DNA of 64,000 nt from positions 515,808 through 579,807 of the forward strand of contig CATQHS010000001.1 of assembly GCA_958296055.1 (NCBI GenBank). The letters run 5' to 3'. The position numbers and the translations under genes were made by a program. Positions 51,443 through 60,946 of the stretch are shown here, in pieces. The notes under the pieces are model-generated. The model was not told where the DNA came from, did no database searches, and was given only the letters and a program-made list of their open reading frames with translations. The DNA is from an uncultured Acidimicrobiales bacterium. Its GTDB lineage: Bacteria > Actinomycetota > Acidimicrobiia > Acidimicrobiales > Aldehydirespiratoraceae. Within the stretch, counting starts at the first letter, position 1, and every line of letters starts with the position of its first letter.

Positions 51443-53521
51443 TCAGATGTCCAAGGCGGCCGGATCGACGATGCTGGACTGGGAGATCAGGTAGTCGCGC
51501 CGGCCGGCCACGTCGGCGCCCATCAGCACCTCGAACATGGCCTCGGCCTCGGCCGCGTCGGCGTCGGCCATGGTGAGGCGGCGCAGGCTGCGGGTGGCCG
51601 GGTCCAGGGCGCAGTGGCGCAGCTCGTCCACGTTCATCTCCCCCAGCCCCTTGAACCGCTGCCAGGTGATGTTCTCGGGCCGGCGGCGGCCGTTGCTCAG
51701 CTCGGCGGTGATCCGCTCCCGCTCCTCGTCGGAGAAGGCCCGGTGGGTCTGCGAGCCCACCCGGGTGGTGTACAGCGGGGGCTGGGCCGCGAACACCCGC
51801 CCCCGTTCGAGCATGGGCTTCATGTAGCGGTGGATCAGGGTGAGCAGCAGGCAGCGGATGTGGCTGCCGTCCACGTCGGCGTCGCAGAGGATGACGATGC
51901 GGCCGTAGCGGGCCGACTCCGCGTCGAAGTCGTCGCCGGAGCCCGCGCCCATGGCCACGAACAGGGCCTGGGCCTCGGCGTTGTCGAGCACCTGGCGGCG
52001 GCTGGCCTTGGCCGCGTTCACGATCTTGCCCCTCAGCGGCAGGATGGCCATGTTGCGGCTGTCGCGGCCCCGCTTGGCCGGGCCGGCAGCCGAGTCGCCC
52101 TCCACCAGGATCAGCTCGGCCTCGGGCCCGTGGACCCGGCAGTCGGCCAGCTTGTCGGGCATGCCCCCCGAGCCCATGCTGGCCGCCTTGCGCCTGGTCT
52201 CCAATAGCTGGCGGGAGGCCACCCGGTTCACCACCGCGGCGGCCAGCTTGTCGGCAATGGCCTTCACGTGGGTGCGGGGCCCGCCCCCGGGCTCGAACCA
52301 CTCCTTGAGCTGCTCGTAGACCGTCCGGGACACGATGCCCTCGATGGCCGGGGTGCCCAGCTCCTGTTTGGTCTGGCCTCGGAACTGGGGCTCGGCGAAG
52401 GTGACCTTCACCGCGGCCACCAAGCCCTCCTGGACGTCCTCCTTGGCCGCCTTGTGCTGGTTCTGACGGGCCAGGCGGGCCAGCTTGCGGCTGTCCTTGA
52501 GCACCACGTTGTTGACCACCCGGGTCAGGGCCTTGTCGAACCCCGTCAGATGGGTGCCGCCTTGGGGGGTGGGGACGGTGTTGACGAAGGAGACCACGGT
52601 GGAGTCGAAGGCATCGGTCCACCTCAAGGCCACGTCCACCTCGCAGGCCCGCTCGACCTCGGTCATCTGGCCGTCCACCGGCACCTTCTCGGTGAAGGAG
52701 TCGATGCCGTTGACGGTGACGACCCCGTTGACCCGCTCCCCCGCCGACAGGTGTTCGACCAGATCGGCCAGGCCGCCCCGGCTCACGAACTCGAACGGCT
52801 CGCCGGCCGCGCCCGCCCGGCGGTCCTCGACTTTGACCCTCATCCCCTTGACCAGAAAGCCCATGCTGGTGGCCCGCTCGCAGATCCGGTCGTAGTCGAA
52901 GCGGGCCTCGGGGTCGAAGAGGTCGAGGTCGGGCCAGAACCGCACCCGGGTGCCGGTGCGGTTCTTGGACACCCGCTTGGTCTTGCGCAGCTCGTGGCCG
53001 GGCCGGAAGTTCTGGAAGTCCCGGCTGTCGTAGTGGCCGGCCACCCGGCGGTCGAACCAGAGCTGGTGGGTGGCGCCGTCGCGGTCCACCTCCACCATGA
53101 GCCGGGCCGACAGGGCGTTCACCACCGACGCCCCCACGCCGTGCAGCCCGCCCGAGGACGAGTAGGCCCCGCCGCCGAACTTGCCGCCCGCGTGCAGTTC
53201 GGTGAACACCACCTCCAGGGCCGAGACCCGCTGCTGGGAGTGGCGGCCGATGGGGATGCCCCGGCCTTCGTCGGCCACCTCCACCGAGCCGTTCCGGTGC
53301 AGCACGACCGTCACTTTGTTGCCGAAGCCAGCCGCGGCCTCGTCCACCGCGTTGTCGAAGAGTTCCCACACCAGGTGCATGAGCCCGTCGGCACCGGTGC
53401 CGCCGATGTACATGCCCGGCCGCTTGCGCACCGCCTCCAGGTCCTCCAGGGTCTGGATGGCGTCGGCGTCATAGGCGGCCGCCGCCGCCCGGGCGGACTG
53501 CGCCGGCTCCGTCGTCACCAT
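51443..53521 (-). CDS. parE: Type II topoisomerase subunit B (topoisomerase IV ParE-like)
   Basis: 692 residues. ATPase part: VRKRPGMYIGGTG, ELFDNAVDEA, DEGRGIP and GGLHGVGASVVNALS. Toprim part: LILVEGDSAAGPAKRGRD, LPLRGKIVNAAKAS, ILCDADVDGSHIRCL; C-terminal WQRFKGLGEMN. The KAS and AGSG..FD blocks match ParE better than the actinobacterial GyrB form. Together with the parC gene 45 nt upstream it makes a second type II topoisomerase, distinct from the gyrase that should sit near dnaA elsewhere. Confidence 0.88.
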   Translation of the reverse strand: MVTTEPAQSARAAAAAYDADAIQTLEDLEAVRKRPGMYIGGTGADGLMHLVWELFDNAVDEAAAGFGNKVTVVLHRNGSVEVADEGRGIPIGRHSQQRVSALEVVFTELHAGGKFGGGAYSSSGGLHGVGASVVNALSARLMVEVDRDGATHQLWFDRRVAGHYDSRDFQNFRPGHELRKTKRVSKNRTGTRVRFWPDLDLFDPEARFDYDRICERATSMGFLVKGMRVKVEDRRAGAAGEPFEFVSRGGLADLVEHLSAGERVNGVVTVNGIDSFTEKVPVDGQMTEVERACEVDVALRWTDAFDSTVVSFVNTVPTPQGGTHLTGFDKALTRVVNNVVLKDSRKLARLARQNQHKAAKEDVQEGLVAAVKVTFAEPQFRGQTKQELGTPAIEGIVSRTVYEQLKEWFEPGGGPRTHVKAIADKLAAAVVNRVASRQLLETRRKAASMGSGGMPDKLADCRVHGPEAELILVEGDSAAGPAKRGRDSRNMAILPLRGKIVNAAKASRRQVLDNAEAQALFVAMGAGSGDDFDAESARYGRIVILCDADVDGSHIRCLLLTLIHRYMKPMLERGRVFAAQPPLYTTRVGSQTHRAFSDEERERITAELSNGRRRPENITWQRFKGLGEMNVDELRHCALDPATRSLRRLTMADADAAEAEAMFEVLMGADVAGRRDYLISQSSIVDPAALDI

Positions 53522-53524
53522 GGA

Positions 53525-53587
53525 CCGGTCACCACCGGCCCGAGGCCAGCGTCGTCATCGGCCGGTCACCACCGGCTCGGGGCCAGC
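53525..53587. repeat. Duplicated parC end in the parC-parE gap
   Basis: CCGGTCACCACCGG(C/T)CCG-type 26-bp segments at 53525-53550 and 53562-53587, two mismatches, 37 bp apart. The second holds the parC stop codon; the first lies next to the parE ATG. Confidence 0.8.
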
Positions 53588-55998
53588 ACCAGGATCTGGC
53601 GCTCGGTGCGGGCCGGGACCAGGCCCCGGCCGGTGGGCTCGACGGTCACCGGCACCGGGTGGGGGTCGAGCTTGCGGGGGTCGTCGTCGGCCGCCATCTG
53701 AGCCAGCAGTCCCGTCCCGTCGCCCACGGCGACGATGGTGACTTTCTCCCGGTCGGCCAGCTTGGCCATCCGCACCCCCTGGCCGCCCCGGCCCCGAGCG
53801 GGCAGCTCCCCCAGCGGGGTGGCCTTGAGGCGGGAGTCGCTGGTGACGACCACCACCAGGCCGTCGCCCAGGGCCGGGCCCGCGCCCGCCGCCGCCGCCC
53901 CGGGCCGCAGCTTGATGCCGCTGGTCGGGGCCGCTCCCCGGCCCTTGACCGGGATGGCCGCGGCCGGGGTGCGCAGGGCCTGGGCGTCGCTGGCCACCAT
54001 CACGATGTCGGCCTCGTCGGGGGCCATGAAGGCGGCAGCCACGAAGTCGCCGTCGGCCAGCGGCAAGACGGGCAGGCCCGGTTTGGTGGCCAGCACCTCG
54101 TCGGGGTCCAGCCGCTTCACCGCGCCGGCCGCGGTGACGATCACCAGCCTCTCGGCGCTGGACCCGACCAGGGCCAGCACCTTCTCGCCCCGGTTGGCCC
54201 CCAGGAGCCGGGCCGCGCTGTCGCCCCGGGTCCGCCGCCGGGCGCCGTCGGGCAGGCTCGCCACCGGCACCGCCAGGGCCCGGCCCTGGCTGGTGACCGC
54301 GGCCACCGTCGCCGCGGTGGACGACATCAGCCGGGCCCCGATCAGGTCGTGGCGGCTCGGCGACCGGAGCCGGGCCCCCACCGCGGGCATCCGGCCCAGG
54401 TTGCCGCTGGTGGACAGAGTGACGACGCAGGGCTCGTCGGCCGCCGGGCCGTCGGCGGCCGCTTCGGCCGGCTCGGCGGGCGGCTCGTGAGCGGCGATGT
54501 CGGCCTCGGCCTTGATCTGAGACCGCCGGGGGGTGCCGTGAGCCTCCACCACCTGGCGCAGCTCCGAACGCACCAGGCCGCGCTGGCGGGTCTCGCTGGC
54601 CAGGATCTTCTCGTAGCCGGCGATGTCGGACCGCAGCCGGTCGGCCTCTTCAGCCAGCCCGAGCCGCTCCAGAGCGGTGAGCCGGCGCAGGGCCATGTCC
54701 AGCACGTGGTTGGCCTGGATCTCGGTGAGGGCGAAGCGCTCCATCAGGGCGGCCCGGGCGTCGGCGGGCCGCCGGGAGGCCCGGATGAGGGCCACCACCT
54801 CGTCGATGTTGTCCACCGCGATGATGAGGCCTTCCAGGATGTGGAGCCGGTCTTTGGCCTTGCCCAAGCGGTGGCGGGTGCGGCGGACGACCACCTCTAG
54901 GCGGTGCTCGATGTAGTGGCGGCACAGGTCGTACAGGCCCACCGTGGTGGGCACCCCGTCCACCAGCACCACGTTGTTGACCGCGAAGGTCTCCTCCAGC
55001 GGGGTGAGCCGGTACAGATCGGCCAGCACCTGGTCGGGTTCGGCCCCGGCCCGGAGGTCGATCTGGAGACGCAGGCCGTCCCGGTCGCTGAGGTCGGTGA
55101 CCCCGGTGATCCCGGCCAGCCGGCCCGCGGCGGCCGCCTCTTTGATCTTGGCCACCGCCCGCTCCGTGCCCACCAGGTAGGGCAGCTCGGTCACGACGAT
55201 GGCCCGGCGGGCCCGGGTGACCGGCTCGACCTTGGCCCGGATCCGCACCGAGCCCCGCCCGGTGGCATAGGCCTCGGCCAGGCCGTCGTCCACCACGATG
55301 CCCCCGGTCGGGAAGTCGGGGCCGCCGATGGCCTCCATCAGCTCTTCTGTGGTGGGGCGGGGGCGGCGCTTGGTCATCACCAACTCGATAGCCCGGGCCG
55401 CCTCGGCCAGGTTGTGGGGGGCCATGCTGGTGGCCATCCCCACCGCGATGCCAGCGGTCCCGTTGACCAGCAGGTTGGGCAGCGCGGCGGGCAGCACCGA
55501 GGGCTCGACCCCCTCGCCGTCGTAGCTGGGCCGGAAGTCGACGGTGTCCTCGTCCAACTCGCCCACCATGTCCATGGCCGCCTCGCTCAGCCGGCACTCG
55601 GTGTAGCGAGCCGCGGCGGGCGGGTCGTCCAGGCTGCCGAAGTTGCCCTGGGGATCGACCAACGGGACCATCCGGGAGAAGTCCTGGCCCATGCGCACCA
55701 GGGTGTCGTAGATGGCGGCGTCGCCGTGAGGGTGGTAGCGGCCCATCGTGTCGCCCACGATTCGGGCCGACTTGCGGTAGGCGCCGCCGGGCCGCACCCC
55801 CATCTGCAGCATCGACCACAGGATGCGGCGCTGCACCGGCTTGAGGCCGTCGCGAACATCGGGGATGGCCCGGGCGGTGATCACCGACATGGCGTAGGAC
55901 AGGAACGACTCGCTCAGCTCGGTCGCCACCGGCACGTCGGTGACCTGGCGGGCGTAGGGGATGTCGTCTTCGGTCAGCAAGCTCGGTTGGTCGGCCAC
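53566..55998 (-). CDS. parC: Type II topoisomerase subunit A (topoisomerase IV ParC-like)
   Basis: 810 residues. [31 protein letters not shown], then [15 protein letters not shown], and the catalytic Tyr in [13 protein letters not shown] (about residue 127). Six beta-pinwheel blades follow from about 500. The GyrA box (QRRGGKG) is absent; the nearest match is GRGGQGVRM in the last blade, as in ParC. The quinolone-contact serine is Ala (HGDAA). GTG 55998 is set by TACCTT 7 nt upstream. The gene end is duplicated downstream. Confidence 0.88.
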   Translation of the reverse strand: MADQPSLLTEDDIPYARQVTDVPVATELSESFLSYAMSVITARAIPDVRDGLKPVQRRILWSMLQMGVRPGGAYRKSARIVGDTMGRYHPHGDAAIYDTLVRMGQDFSRMVPLVDPQGNFGSLDDPPAAARYTECRLSEAAMDMVGELDEDTVDFRPSYDGEGVEPSVLPAALPNLLVNGTAGIAVGMATSMAPHNLAEAARAIELVMTKRRPRPTTEELMEAIGGPDFPTGGIVVDDGLAEAYATGRGSVRIRAKVEPVTRARRAIVVTELPYLVGTERAVAKIKEAAAAGRLAGITGVTDLSDRDGLRLQIDLRAGAEPDQVLADLYRLTPLEETFAVNNVVLVDGVPTTVGLYDLCRHYIEHRLEVVVRRTRHRLGKAKDRLHILEGLIIAVDNIDEVVALIRASRRPADARAALMERFALTEIQANHVLDMALRRLTALERLGLAEEADRLRSDIAGYEKILASETRQRGLVRSELRQVVEAHGTPRRSQIKAEADIAAHEPPAEPAEAAADGPAADEPCVVTLSTSGNLGRMPAVGARLRSPSRHDLIGARLMSSTAATVAAVTSQGRALAVPVASLPDGARRRTRGDSAARLLGANRGEKVLALVGSSAERLVIVTAAGAVKRLDPDEVLATKPGLPVLPLADGDFVAAAFMAPDEADIVMVASDAQALRTPAAAIPVKGRGAAPTSGIKLRPGAAAAGAGPALGDGLVVVVTSDSRLKATPLGELPARGRGGQGVRMAKLADREKVTIVAVGDGTGLLAQMAADDDPRKLDPHPVPVTVEPTGRGLVPARTERQILVLAPSRW

Positions 55999-56005
55999 GG
56001 CGTCG

Positions 56006-56011
56006 AAGGTA
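56006..56011 (-). promoter_or_regulatory. Leaderless -10 element (TACCTT) for parC
   Basis: TANNNT hexamer on the minus strand, 7 nt before GTG 55998. Confidence 0.6.
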
Positions 56012-56084
56012 GCGCCGACCGGGGCGGGCGAGGTGGACCCTCGATACCTTTCCCGCGGGGTGCCTTTCCCGCGGGGCCGGGGGG

Positions 56085-57254
56085 TCAGCCGACCAGGCGG
56101 CGGTGGTACACGGCCCGCACGGCCAGCGCGGCCCGCAGTTCTTCGGTCATGTCCTGGGCCAGCTCGGACCGGTAGCCGGCGTCGGTCAGCACCGACACCG
56201 CGAACTGCAGGCCCGACACCAGGCCGATGAAGCCGGCCACCAGCAGGAGCTGGCGGCTGAACACCACCTGCTCGCCCCACAGCGAGTAGCGGGCCACCCA
56301 GTCGGCCGGCCCGGTGAGCTCGGAGACGGTGGTCCACTGCAGGATCGTCTCCTCCCGGATGGTGAACAGGCCGAACACCAGGTAGAAGGCGCTGACTATC
56401 AACGCCACCAGCGCGATCTGGATGCTTTGGGCCACGAACAGCAGCAGGCTCACGTTGAGGCGCTCCCGTCGGCTCATGTCGGGGTGGTCGGGCGGGGGCT
56501 CGTCGTCGCCGGGGGCCAGGGCCGCGGCCGGGGTGTCAGCGCAGTGGGGCCGGATGTCGTTCCAGTCGGTGAAGCGGGCCAGGTCCAGGGTGAGGCGCCG
56601 CACCGACAGGGCGACGAAGGACCCGCCCACTCCCACCAGGATGACCGCGGTGAGGCCATAGAAGGGAAGGGTGAAGTCGTTGGCCACCTGCCACACCTCG
56701 CCGTTGAGGAAGACGAAGGCCGAGAACAGCAGCAGAACCGGCATCGACCGGGCGAACAGCACGGCGACGTTGCCGACCTGGCGCCCGAACTGCACCGTGG
56801 ACCAGCGGATCATGGGCACCAGGCCCCAGCTCGTCACCAGGTAGGCGATCAGGAGCAGCACCAGGTTGGCGACCAACACGGCGATCGCTTCGCCGATCAC
56901 GGTGTCCGTGGCGCCGATGCCGGCGAACACGGTCCCGAGCGTGAGGTAAGCACCGATCTCGATCAGCCCCACCCGTTCGGGGAGCTGCCAGGCCCGCCGG
57001 CCCCGGACCCGGTTGATCCCGGCGAAGGCGGCAGCCACGGCCGAGGCCGCGATCACGAAGACGGCGGCCTGACCCCAGCCCTCCCAGCGCTCGCCGAAGA
57101 CCAGGAAGAGCTGGACGAAGGCCACAAAGCCGAGGAAAGGCGAGGCCCGAGTGAGGACGTCGCCGGTGATCGAATAGTCGTGGATCAGGTGGGGCAGGCC
57201 CCGGCGGACGAACCAGCGCTCGCACAGTTCCCGGTCTTCGGCGGGGTCGGCCAT
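56085..57254 (-). CDS. Polytopic membrane protein, unknown function
   Basis: 389 residues. The N-terminus ERWFVRRGLPHLIHDYSITGDVLTRASPFL recalls a family of actinobacterial membrane proteins. Six to eight hydrophobic helices follow, interrupted by a hydrophilic loop near 235-275 (LARFTDWNDIRPHC..PPPDHPDMSRRERLN). No transporter motif recognised. ATG 57254 has GGGGG nearby; the upstream TTG is less likely. It lies 86 nt upstream of parC on the same strand. Confidence 0.7.
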   Translation of the reverse strand: MADPAEDRELCERWFVRRGLPHLIHDYSITGDVLTRASPFLGFVAFVQLFLVFGERWEGWGQAAVFVIAASAVAAAFAGINRVRGRRAWQLPERVGLIEIGAYLTLGTVFAGIGATDTVIGEAIAVLVANLVLLLIAYLVTSWGLVPMIRWSTVQFGRQVGNVAVLFARSMPVLLLFSAFVFLNGEVWQVANDFTLPFYGLTAVILVGVGGSFVALSVRRLTLDLARFTDWNDIRPHCADTPAAALAPGDDEPPPDHPDMSRRERLNVSLLLFVAQSIQIALVALIVSAFYLVFGLFTIREETILQWTTVSELTGPADWVARYSLWGEQVVFSRQLLLVAGFIGLVSGLQFAVSVLTDAGYRSELAQDMTEELRAALAVRAVYHRRLVG

Positions 57255-57278
57255 GCCCCCAGTGTCTCGCAACCGGGC

Positions 57279-57284
57279 TACGGT
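57279..57284 (+). promoter_or_regulatory. Leaderless -10 element (TACGGT) for the beta-propeller lipoprotein
   Basis: TANNNT hexamer 6 nt before ATG 57291. Confidence 0.6.
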
Positions 57285-57290
57285 CGGCCA

Positions 57291-58691
57291 ATGTCGCCAG
57301 GTCGTCAGGTGCCGCCGGATCGCTCATCGCCATCGACTCGACGGCCGGGGCCGGTTCGGTTCGCCGTGGCCGTGGCGTTGCTGGGCGCCCTGACTGCGGC
57401 CTGCGCGGGCCCCGGCGCCGACCGCCAAGTCCAGTCCCTGGACCTGCCGACGGAGCAAGCCCAGGCCGACGCTCCGGGCGCCGCCGAGACTGAGCCGGGG
57501 ACCACCGCCGCCGCGGGCCCGGCCCCGGCCACGGCCGAGTCTGATACCGGCTCTCCGGTAGGCGGGGGCGGGCTGGTGGCGGTGGCCGGGCCGACCGGCC
57601 TGCGGATTTTGCGGGCCGACGGGGAGGTGGTGGCCGAGCTGGCCGAGGGGCTGGTGGTGACTCAGCCCACTTGGTCCCGGGACGGGTCCCGGCTGGTCGC
57701 CACCGTCATCGACCCTGCCGCCGGCACGACCGAAGTGGCGGTGGTGGACGCGGTCACCTGGGAGATGACCGCCGCCGACGCCTTCCGCCCGTACTTCTTC
57801 TACACCTGGAGCCACGACGGGCGCTTCCTGGCCGCCCTGGGGCCCCGCTCGGGCGGGGGGACCTCGGTGGACGTCCTGGACGCGGCCGGCGCCCCGGCCG
57901 CCAACTCCTCCATAGAGGGCGGCAGCATGTACGTGGCCTGGGAGCCCGGCGGCGACGACCTGCTCCTGCACGCCGACGACCGGCTCTTTTTGGTGAGCGA
58001 CCTAGAGGCGGTGGAAGCCTCCGCCGATCTGGGGGCGGTGGGGACCAGTTTCCAGGCCCCGGCCTGGGTGCCGGGAACCCGGGACTTCGTCTACGTCGCG
58101 GGGTCCGGGGACCCGGCCAGCACCGAGGGGCGGCTGGTGCGCCGCAACGCCGACACCTCAGAGACCGCCGACCTGGGCCCGGCCAACGGCGCGGTCAACC
58201 TGGCCGTCGGCCCGGGAGGCCGCCGGGCAGCGCTGTCGCACGCCGGTCCGGCACCCGAGGTCAACCCGGCCAGCGCGGTGGCCGGCTTGGTCCAAGCCCC
58301 GGTGCGGCCCGAGCGGGTCGAGGTCGTCGACCTGACCACCGGCGAGCGGACCCCGGTGCTGGACGGGCTGGGCCTGTGGCTGGAATGGAGCCCCGACGGC
58401 GAGCGGCTGCTGGTGGCCGGCATCGACGACTCCGGGTTCGCCTGGCACATCTGGACGGGCGGAACCCTCGAGCCCCTCACCACCCTGACCCCCACCGAGA
58501 CTTTCGCGCGCAACTACATGGCCTTCGCCGGCCAGTACGTGGAATCGCCCCGCCTGTGGTCCTCCGACGGACGGTCCGTCGGCTTCGGCGCAGTGGACGG
58601 GGACCGGCCCGTCGCCGTGGTCATCAGCGCCGACGGCGGCGACTTCGCCGCCCTGGGAAGCGGCGAAGTCGCCTTCTGGAACCCGGGCTGA
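57291..58691 (+). CDS. Beta-propeller (PD40/TolB-like) lipoprotein
   Basis: 466 residues. Lipobox ALTAAC with Cys at 38, a Thr/Ala/Glu-rich spacer to about 95, then repeated blades with WSRDGSRL, WSHDGRFL, WEPGGDDLL, WSPDGERLL and WSSDGRSVGF motifs spaced through the chain. It is an extracytoplasmic protein-interaction or ligand-binding propeller with unknown partner. The gene ends 5 nt from the convergent two-domain lipoprotein gene. Confidence 0.85.
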   Translation: MSPGRQVPPDRSSPSTRRPGPVRFAVAVALLGALTAACAGPGADRQVQSLDLPTEQAQADAPGAAETEPGTTAAAGPAPATAESDTGSPVGGGGLVAVAGPTGLRILRADGEVVAELAEGLVVTQPTWSRDGSRLVATVIDPAAGTTEVAVVDAVTWEMTAADAFRPYFFYTWSHDGRFLAALGPRSGGGTSVDVLDAAGAPAANSSIEGGSMYVAWEPGGDDLLLHADDRLFLVSDLEAVEASADLGAVGTSFQAPAWVPGTRDFVYVAGSGDPASTEGRLVRRNADTSETADLGPANGAVNLAVGPGGRRAALSHAGPAPEVNPASAVAGLVQAPVRPERVEVVDLTTGERTPVLDGLGLWLEWSPDGERLLVAGIDDSGFAWHIWTGGTLEPLTTLTPTETFARNYMAFAGQYVESPRLWSSDGRSVGFGAVDGDRPVAVVISADGGDFAALGSGEVAFWNPG

Positions 58692-58696
58692 CGCCG

Positions 58697-59629
58697 CTAC
58701 GAAACCTCAACGGGCTTGCACCCGATCTGACTCGGATGGTCGGGTGGTAAGCGCTGGTCGCACAACTTCGGCTCCATGCTTCCTGCGGTGAATATGGATT
58801 CTACACCCGCGGAGCACATCTCCGGAGGGATCCAATGCGGCGCTCCGCTCAGATCCCCCCCACCTCCACCGAGTACGACTCGATCTCCGCTGACCATGGG
58901 ACCCTTGCCGTGTACCCAGATAGACTCGGTGTCGGGATCATAACGAGTCGGTTCCCGCGGCAATTCCAAGAATGTACGCCTCGGTTCCGGCAGTTCGTCT
59001 GGTGGAGCATCTGGAACAAGAACCCCATAATCTCCTACAAGATAGATACAGGGTCCTTCAATCGAGAGGATTCCTTCAGCCATAGCATCCATGGAGTAAC
59101 CCTGATAATCCCATAAGCCCGCTATGGGATCGGAGACGCTAGGATGGCATCCGCTCTGGCTCCAATGGTTCGGTGGAAACCACATATCGCACCGCTTGAA
59201 AGCCATACGCTTCACATTGAACACGCGGCCAACGCCGACCGAGCAAGCATCAGGAAGGCTCGGGTCGATGCCCCCTCCAACTACCTCTATTCGGTCACCG
59301 CTGGTGATAGGGCCATAATCATGGACCCAGATCGATCCCGTATCCAGATCATACCGAGTCTGCCCCTCCGGCAGATTCACAAAGATGCGAACCGGTTCCG
59401 GCAGCTCTTCCGTCGATATACCCGGAAGAAGCCAGGCATAATCATCCACGACATACACGCACGGCCCCTCAATCAAAAGGAGCCCTTCAGCTTTAGCGCT
59501 GTGGAAGGGTGCCCCCTCATCGTAATCCCACATGCCTGCGAAGACATCGCCATCGTCTGAGCAGCCAAACGCTGCGATCAAGGCTAGCATCAACAGAGCT
59601 GCCACCCTCCACCCACCCACCTGCCTCAC
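58697..59629 (-). CDS. Two-domain secreted lipoprotein, unknown family
   Basis: 310 residues: signal with lipobox (AAFGC, Cys 23) and two homologous domains (about 30-165 and 166-310). Each shows EGPCxYxVxDY, ELPEPxRxFxxLP, TRYDxDTxSIWVHxxGPxxSGDR and a glycine run, then a Cys-rich end (C-x-V..., RCDMWFPPNHWSQSGC / LCDQRLPPDHPSQIGC). Conserved cysteines suggest disulfides. It follows the protease gene on the same strand, and the same pair exists in decayed form at 46465-47690; an inhibitor, chaperone or substrate role is possible but unproven. TAGGAT lies 6 nt before the GTG. DNA is AT-richer than most of the window. Confidence 0.75.
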   Translation of the reverse strand: MRQVGGWRVAALLMLALIAAFGCSDDGDVFAGMWDYDEGAPFHSAKAEGLLLIEGPCVYVVDDYAWLLPGISTEELPEPVRIFVNLPEGQTRYDLDTGSIWVHDYGPITSGDRIEVVGGGIDPSLPDACSVGVGRVFNVKRMAFKRCDMWFPPNHWSQSGCHPSVSDPIAGLWDYQGYSMDAMAEGILSIEGPCIYLVGDYGVLVPDAPPDELPEPRRTFLELPREPTRYDPDTESIWVHGKGPMVSGDRVVLGGGGGDLSGAPHWIPPEMCSAGVESIFTAGSMEPKLCDQRLPPDHPSQIGCKPVEVS

Positions 59630-59635
59630 CCTTGC

Positions 59636-59641
59636 ATCCTA
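59636..59641 (-). promoter_or_regulatory. Leaderless -10 element (TAGGAT) for the two-domain lipoprotein
   Basis: TANNNT hexamer on the minus strand, 6 nt before GTG 59629, in the 55-nt gap after the protease gene. Confidence 0.55.
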
Positions 59642-59684
59642 TCGTCTTTGGCTTTTTCTGTATAGATTCATTGTCAGCTTTCTC

Positions 59685-60797
59685 CTAGCGTATGGTGACG
59701 GGTCCTCTGGTCAATATATATACTCCGAGTTCTGTCTCGACATCTCGTATCGCGGAAAACCAGGCAGATTCTCCTGTATTACAACCGCGTGGACTTCCTT
59801 TGTGTATGCCGTATGCGAGACTACCATGATACCAGGGCCCACCACTGTCACCTATGCAGCTTATTAAACTGGTACCTTCTACCTCTACATAGGTGTTGCT
59901 ACATGAAATATTCTTACACGCAGTACCTCTTAGAAAAAAATTGACATCGTTTACAGTACCGCAGGAATGGCCACTAACTATTCCATAGTGACAAATATAG
60001 TCCCCCATCATCCGATTTCTCGATATGTCACTGGTGACGTCACACGGAAGCACGTTTCCGCAAACGAACTCATCAAGGAGCCGGTGAGACGAGCCAGTCG
60101 GAATGCCCAGGAATTGTGCATCAACATATGGGCCACGTCTACCAACTACTTGCGTCAGCGACACGCCGTGCATTTCGAAAGATACGGTGCAGTGGCCTGC
60201 GGTTATGATGCCATACACGCTGGTGCCTCGTTGTTTGGCCGTAAACCCTGATGTGCAACTGCCAACCGCCCGGCCACCTATGAAGGTGGCGTTATCGGAG
60301 AGGCCGCGGCCGTCTTCTACCACATAGTTGACGTTGACGCTGTCGGCAAGTTGTGCGGTTACCTCGGCGGCTTTGGCCTGAAACGCCTCATCGGTCACGG
60401 TGGCGGGCCCGGTGCCGGGGAGGCCGCCGGGCACTACTGAGGCTAGGGCGGGGTCGATGCCGATGCGCACGGCGTTGGCGGCCATGTTGATGCCGGTGAA
60501 GGTCACCATGGCGGCCACGCCCGAGGCACCGCCGTCGTTGACCCGGCCGACCGCGCCGTTGCGGAACAACCCCTGCTGGGCCGTCAGCAGCTCGGCGTGG
60601 CTGTGGTCGGCGCCGGTGCGGATCTGAACGTCGGCGTGAGCGGCGGCCACGGCGGCCGCGGCCGCGCCGGGCGAGTCGTCGCCGGTGAGCCACACCCAGC
60701 CCCCGAAGCCGGGGCCGTGGTCGATGCCCCACCCGGCCAGCCGGGCGGCTTCGAGGTCTCGGATCGAGGCCAGGATCTCCTGGAATCTGGCAGTCAT
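59685..60797 (-). CDS. Streptogrisin/alpha-lytic-type serine protease lacking a signal peptide
   Basis: 370 residues. Residues ~1-155 look like the C-terminal part of an S1E pro-region (LAGWGIDHGPGFGGWVWLTG, ending NVNYVVEDGRGLSDNATFIGG). The catalytic domain has GSCTSGF, His in GIITAGHC, a candidate Asp in YVDAQF and Ser in CIGDSGGPW. The first pro-region segment and signal peptide seen in the decayed copy (46465-46690) are missing here. ATG 60797 with AAAGG upstream starts directly in the pro-region, so export is in doubt. DNA is GC-rich over the pro-region (60300-60797) and AT-rich over the catalytic part (59685-60300). Confidence 0.82.
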   Translation of the reverse strand: MTARFQEILASIRDLEAARLAGWGIDHGPGFGGWVWLTGDDSPGAAAAAVAAAHADVQIRTGADHSHAELLTAQQGLFRNGAVGRVNDGGASGVAAMVTFTGINMAANAVRIGIDPALASVVPGGLPGTGPATVTDEAFQAKAAEVTAQLADSVNVNYVVEDGRGLSDNATFIGGRAVGSCTSGFTAKQRGTSVYGIITAGHCTVSFEMHGVSLTQVVGRRGPYVDAQFLGIPTGSSHRLLDEFVCGNVLPCDVTSDISRNRMMGDYICHYGIVSGHSCGTVNDVNFFLRGTACKNISCSNTYVEVEGTSLISCIGDSGGPWYHGSLAYGIHKGSPRGCNTGESAWFSAIRDVETELGVYILTRGPVTIR

Positions 60798-60946
60798 TTA
60801 GTGGCCTTTAGTAGCCTTTGGCGCAGGCGAACCCCTCCCGCGTGGCCAAAAGCGGATTTCGGAGCCGGAGGCGGCATCGCCCGTGGAGGCCGCGCCGCCT
60901 TCGCGCTGATACCGGCCTAGCCTGCCGTCAGACCCGAGGAGGATCG

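Noticed and set aside
51443..55998. gyrB/gyrA as the names for the topoisomerase pair
   Set aside because: The A subunit lacks the GyrA box and the B subunit has ParE-like blocks; no dnaA, dnaN or recF lies nearby.
58835..59867. Plus-strand open frames opposite the lipoprotein and protease genes
   Set aside because: They are antisense to well-supported genes, have no family motifs, and reflect lower GC with fewer chance stops.
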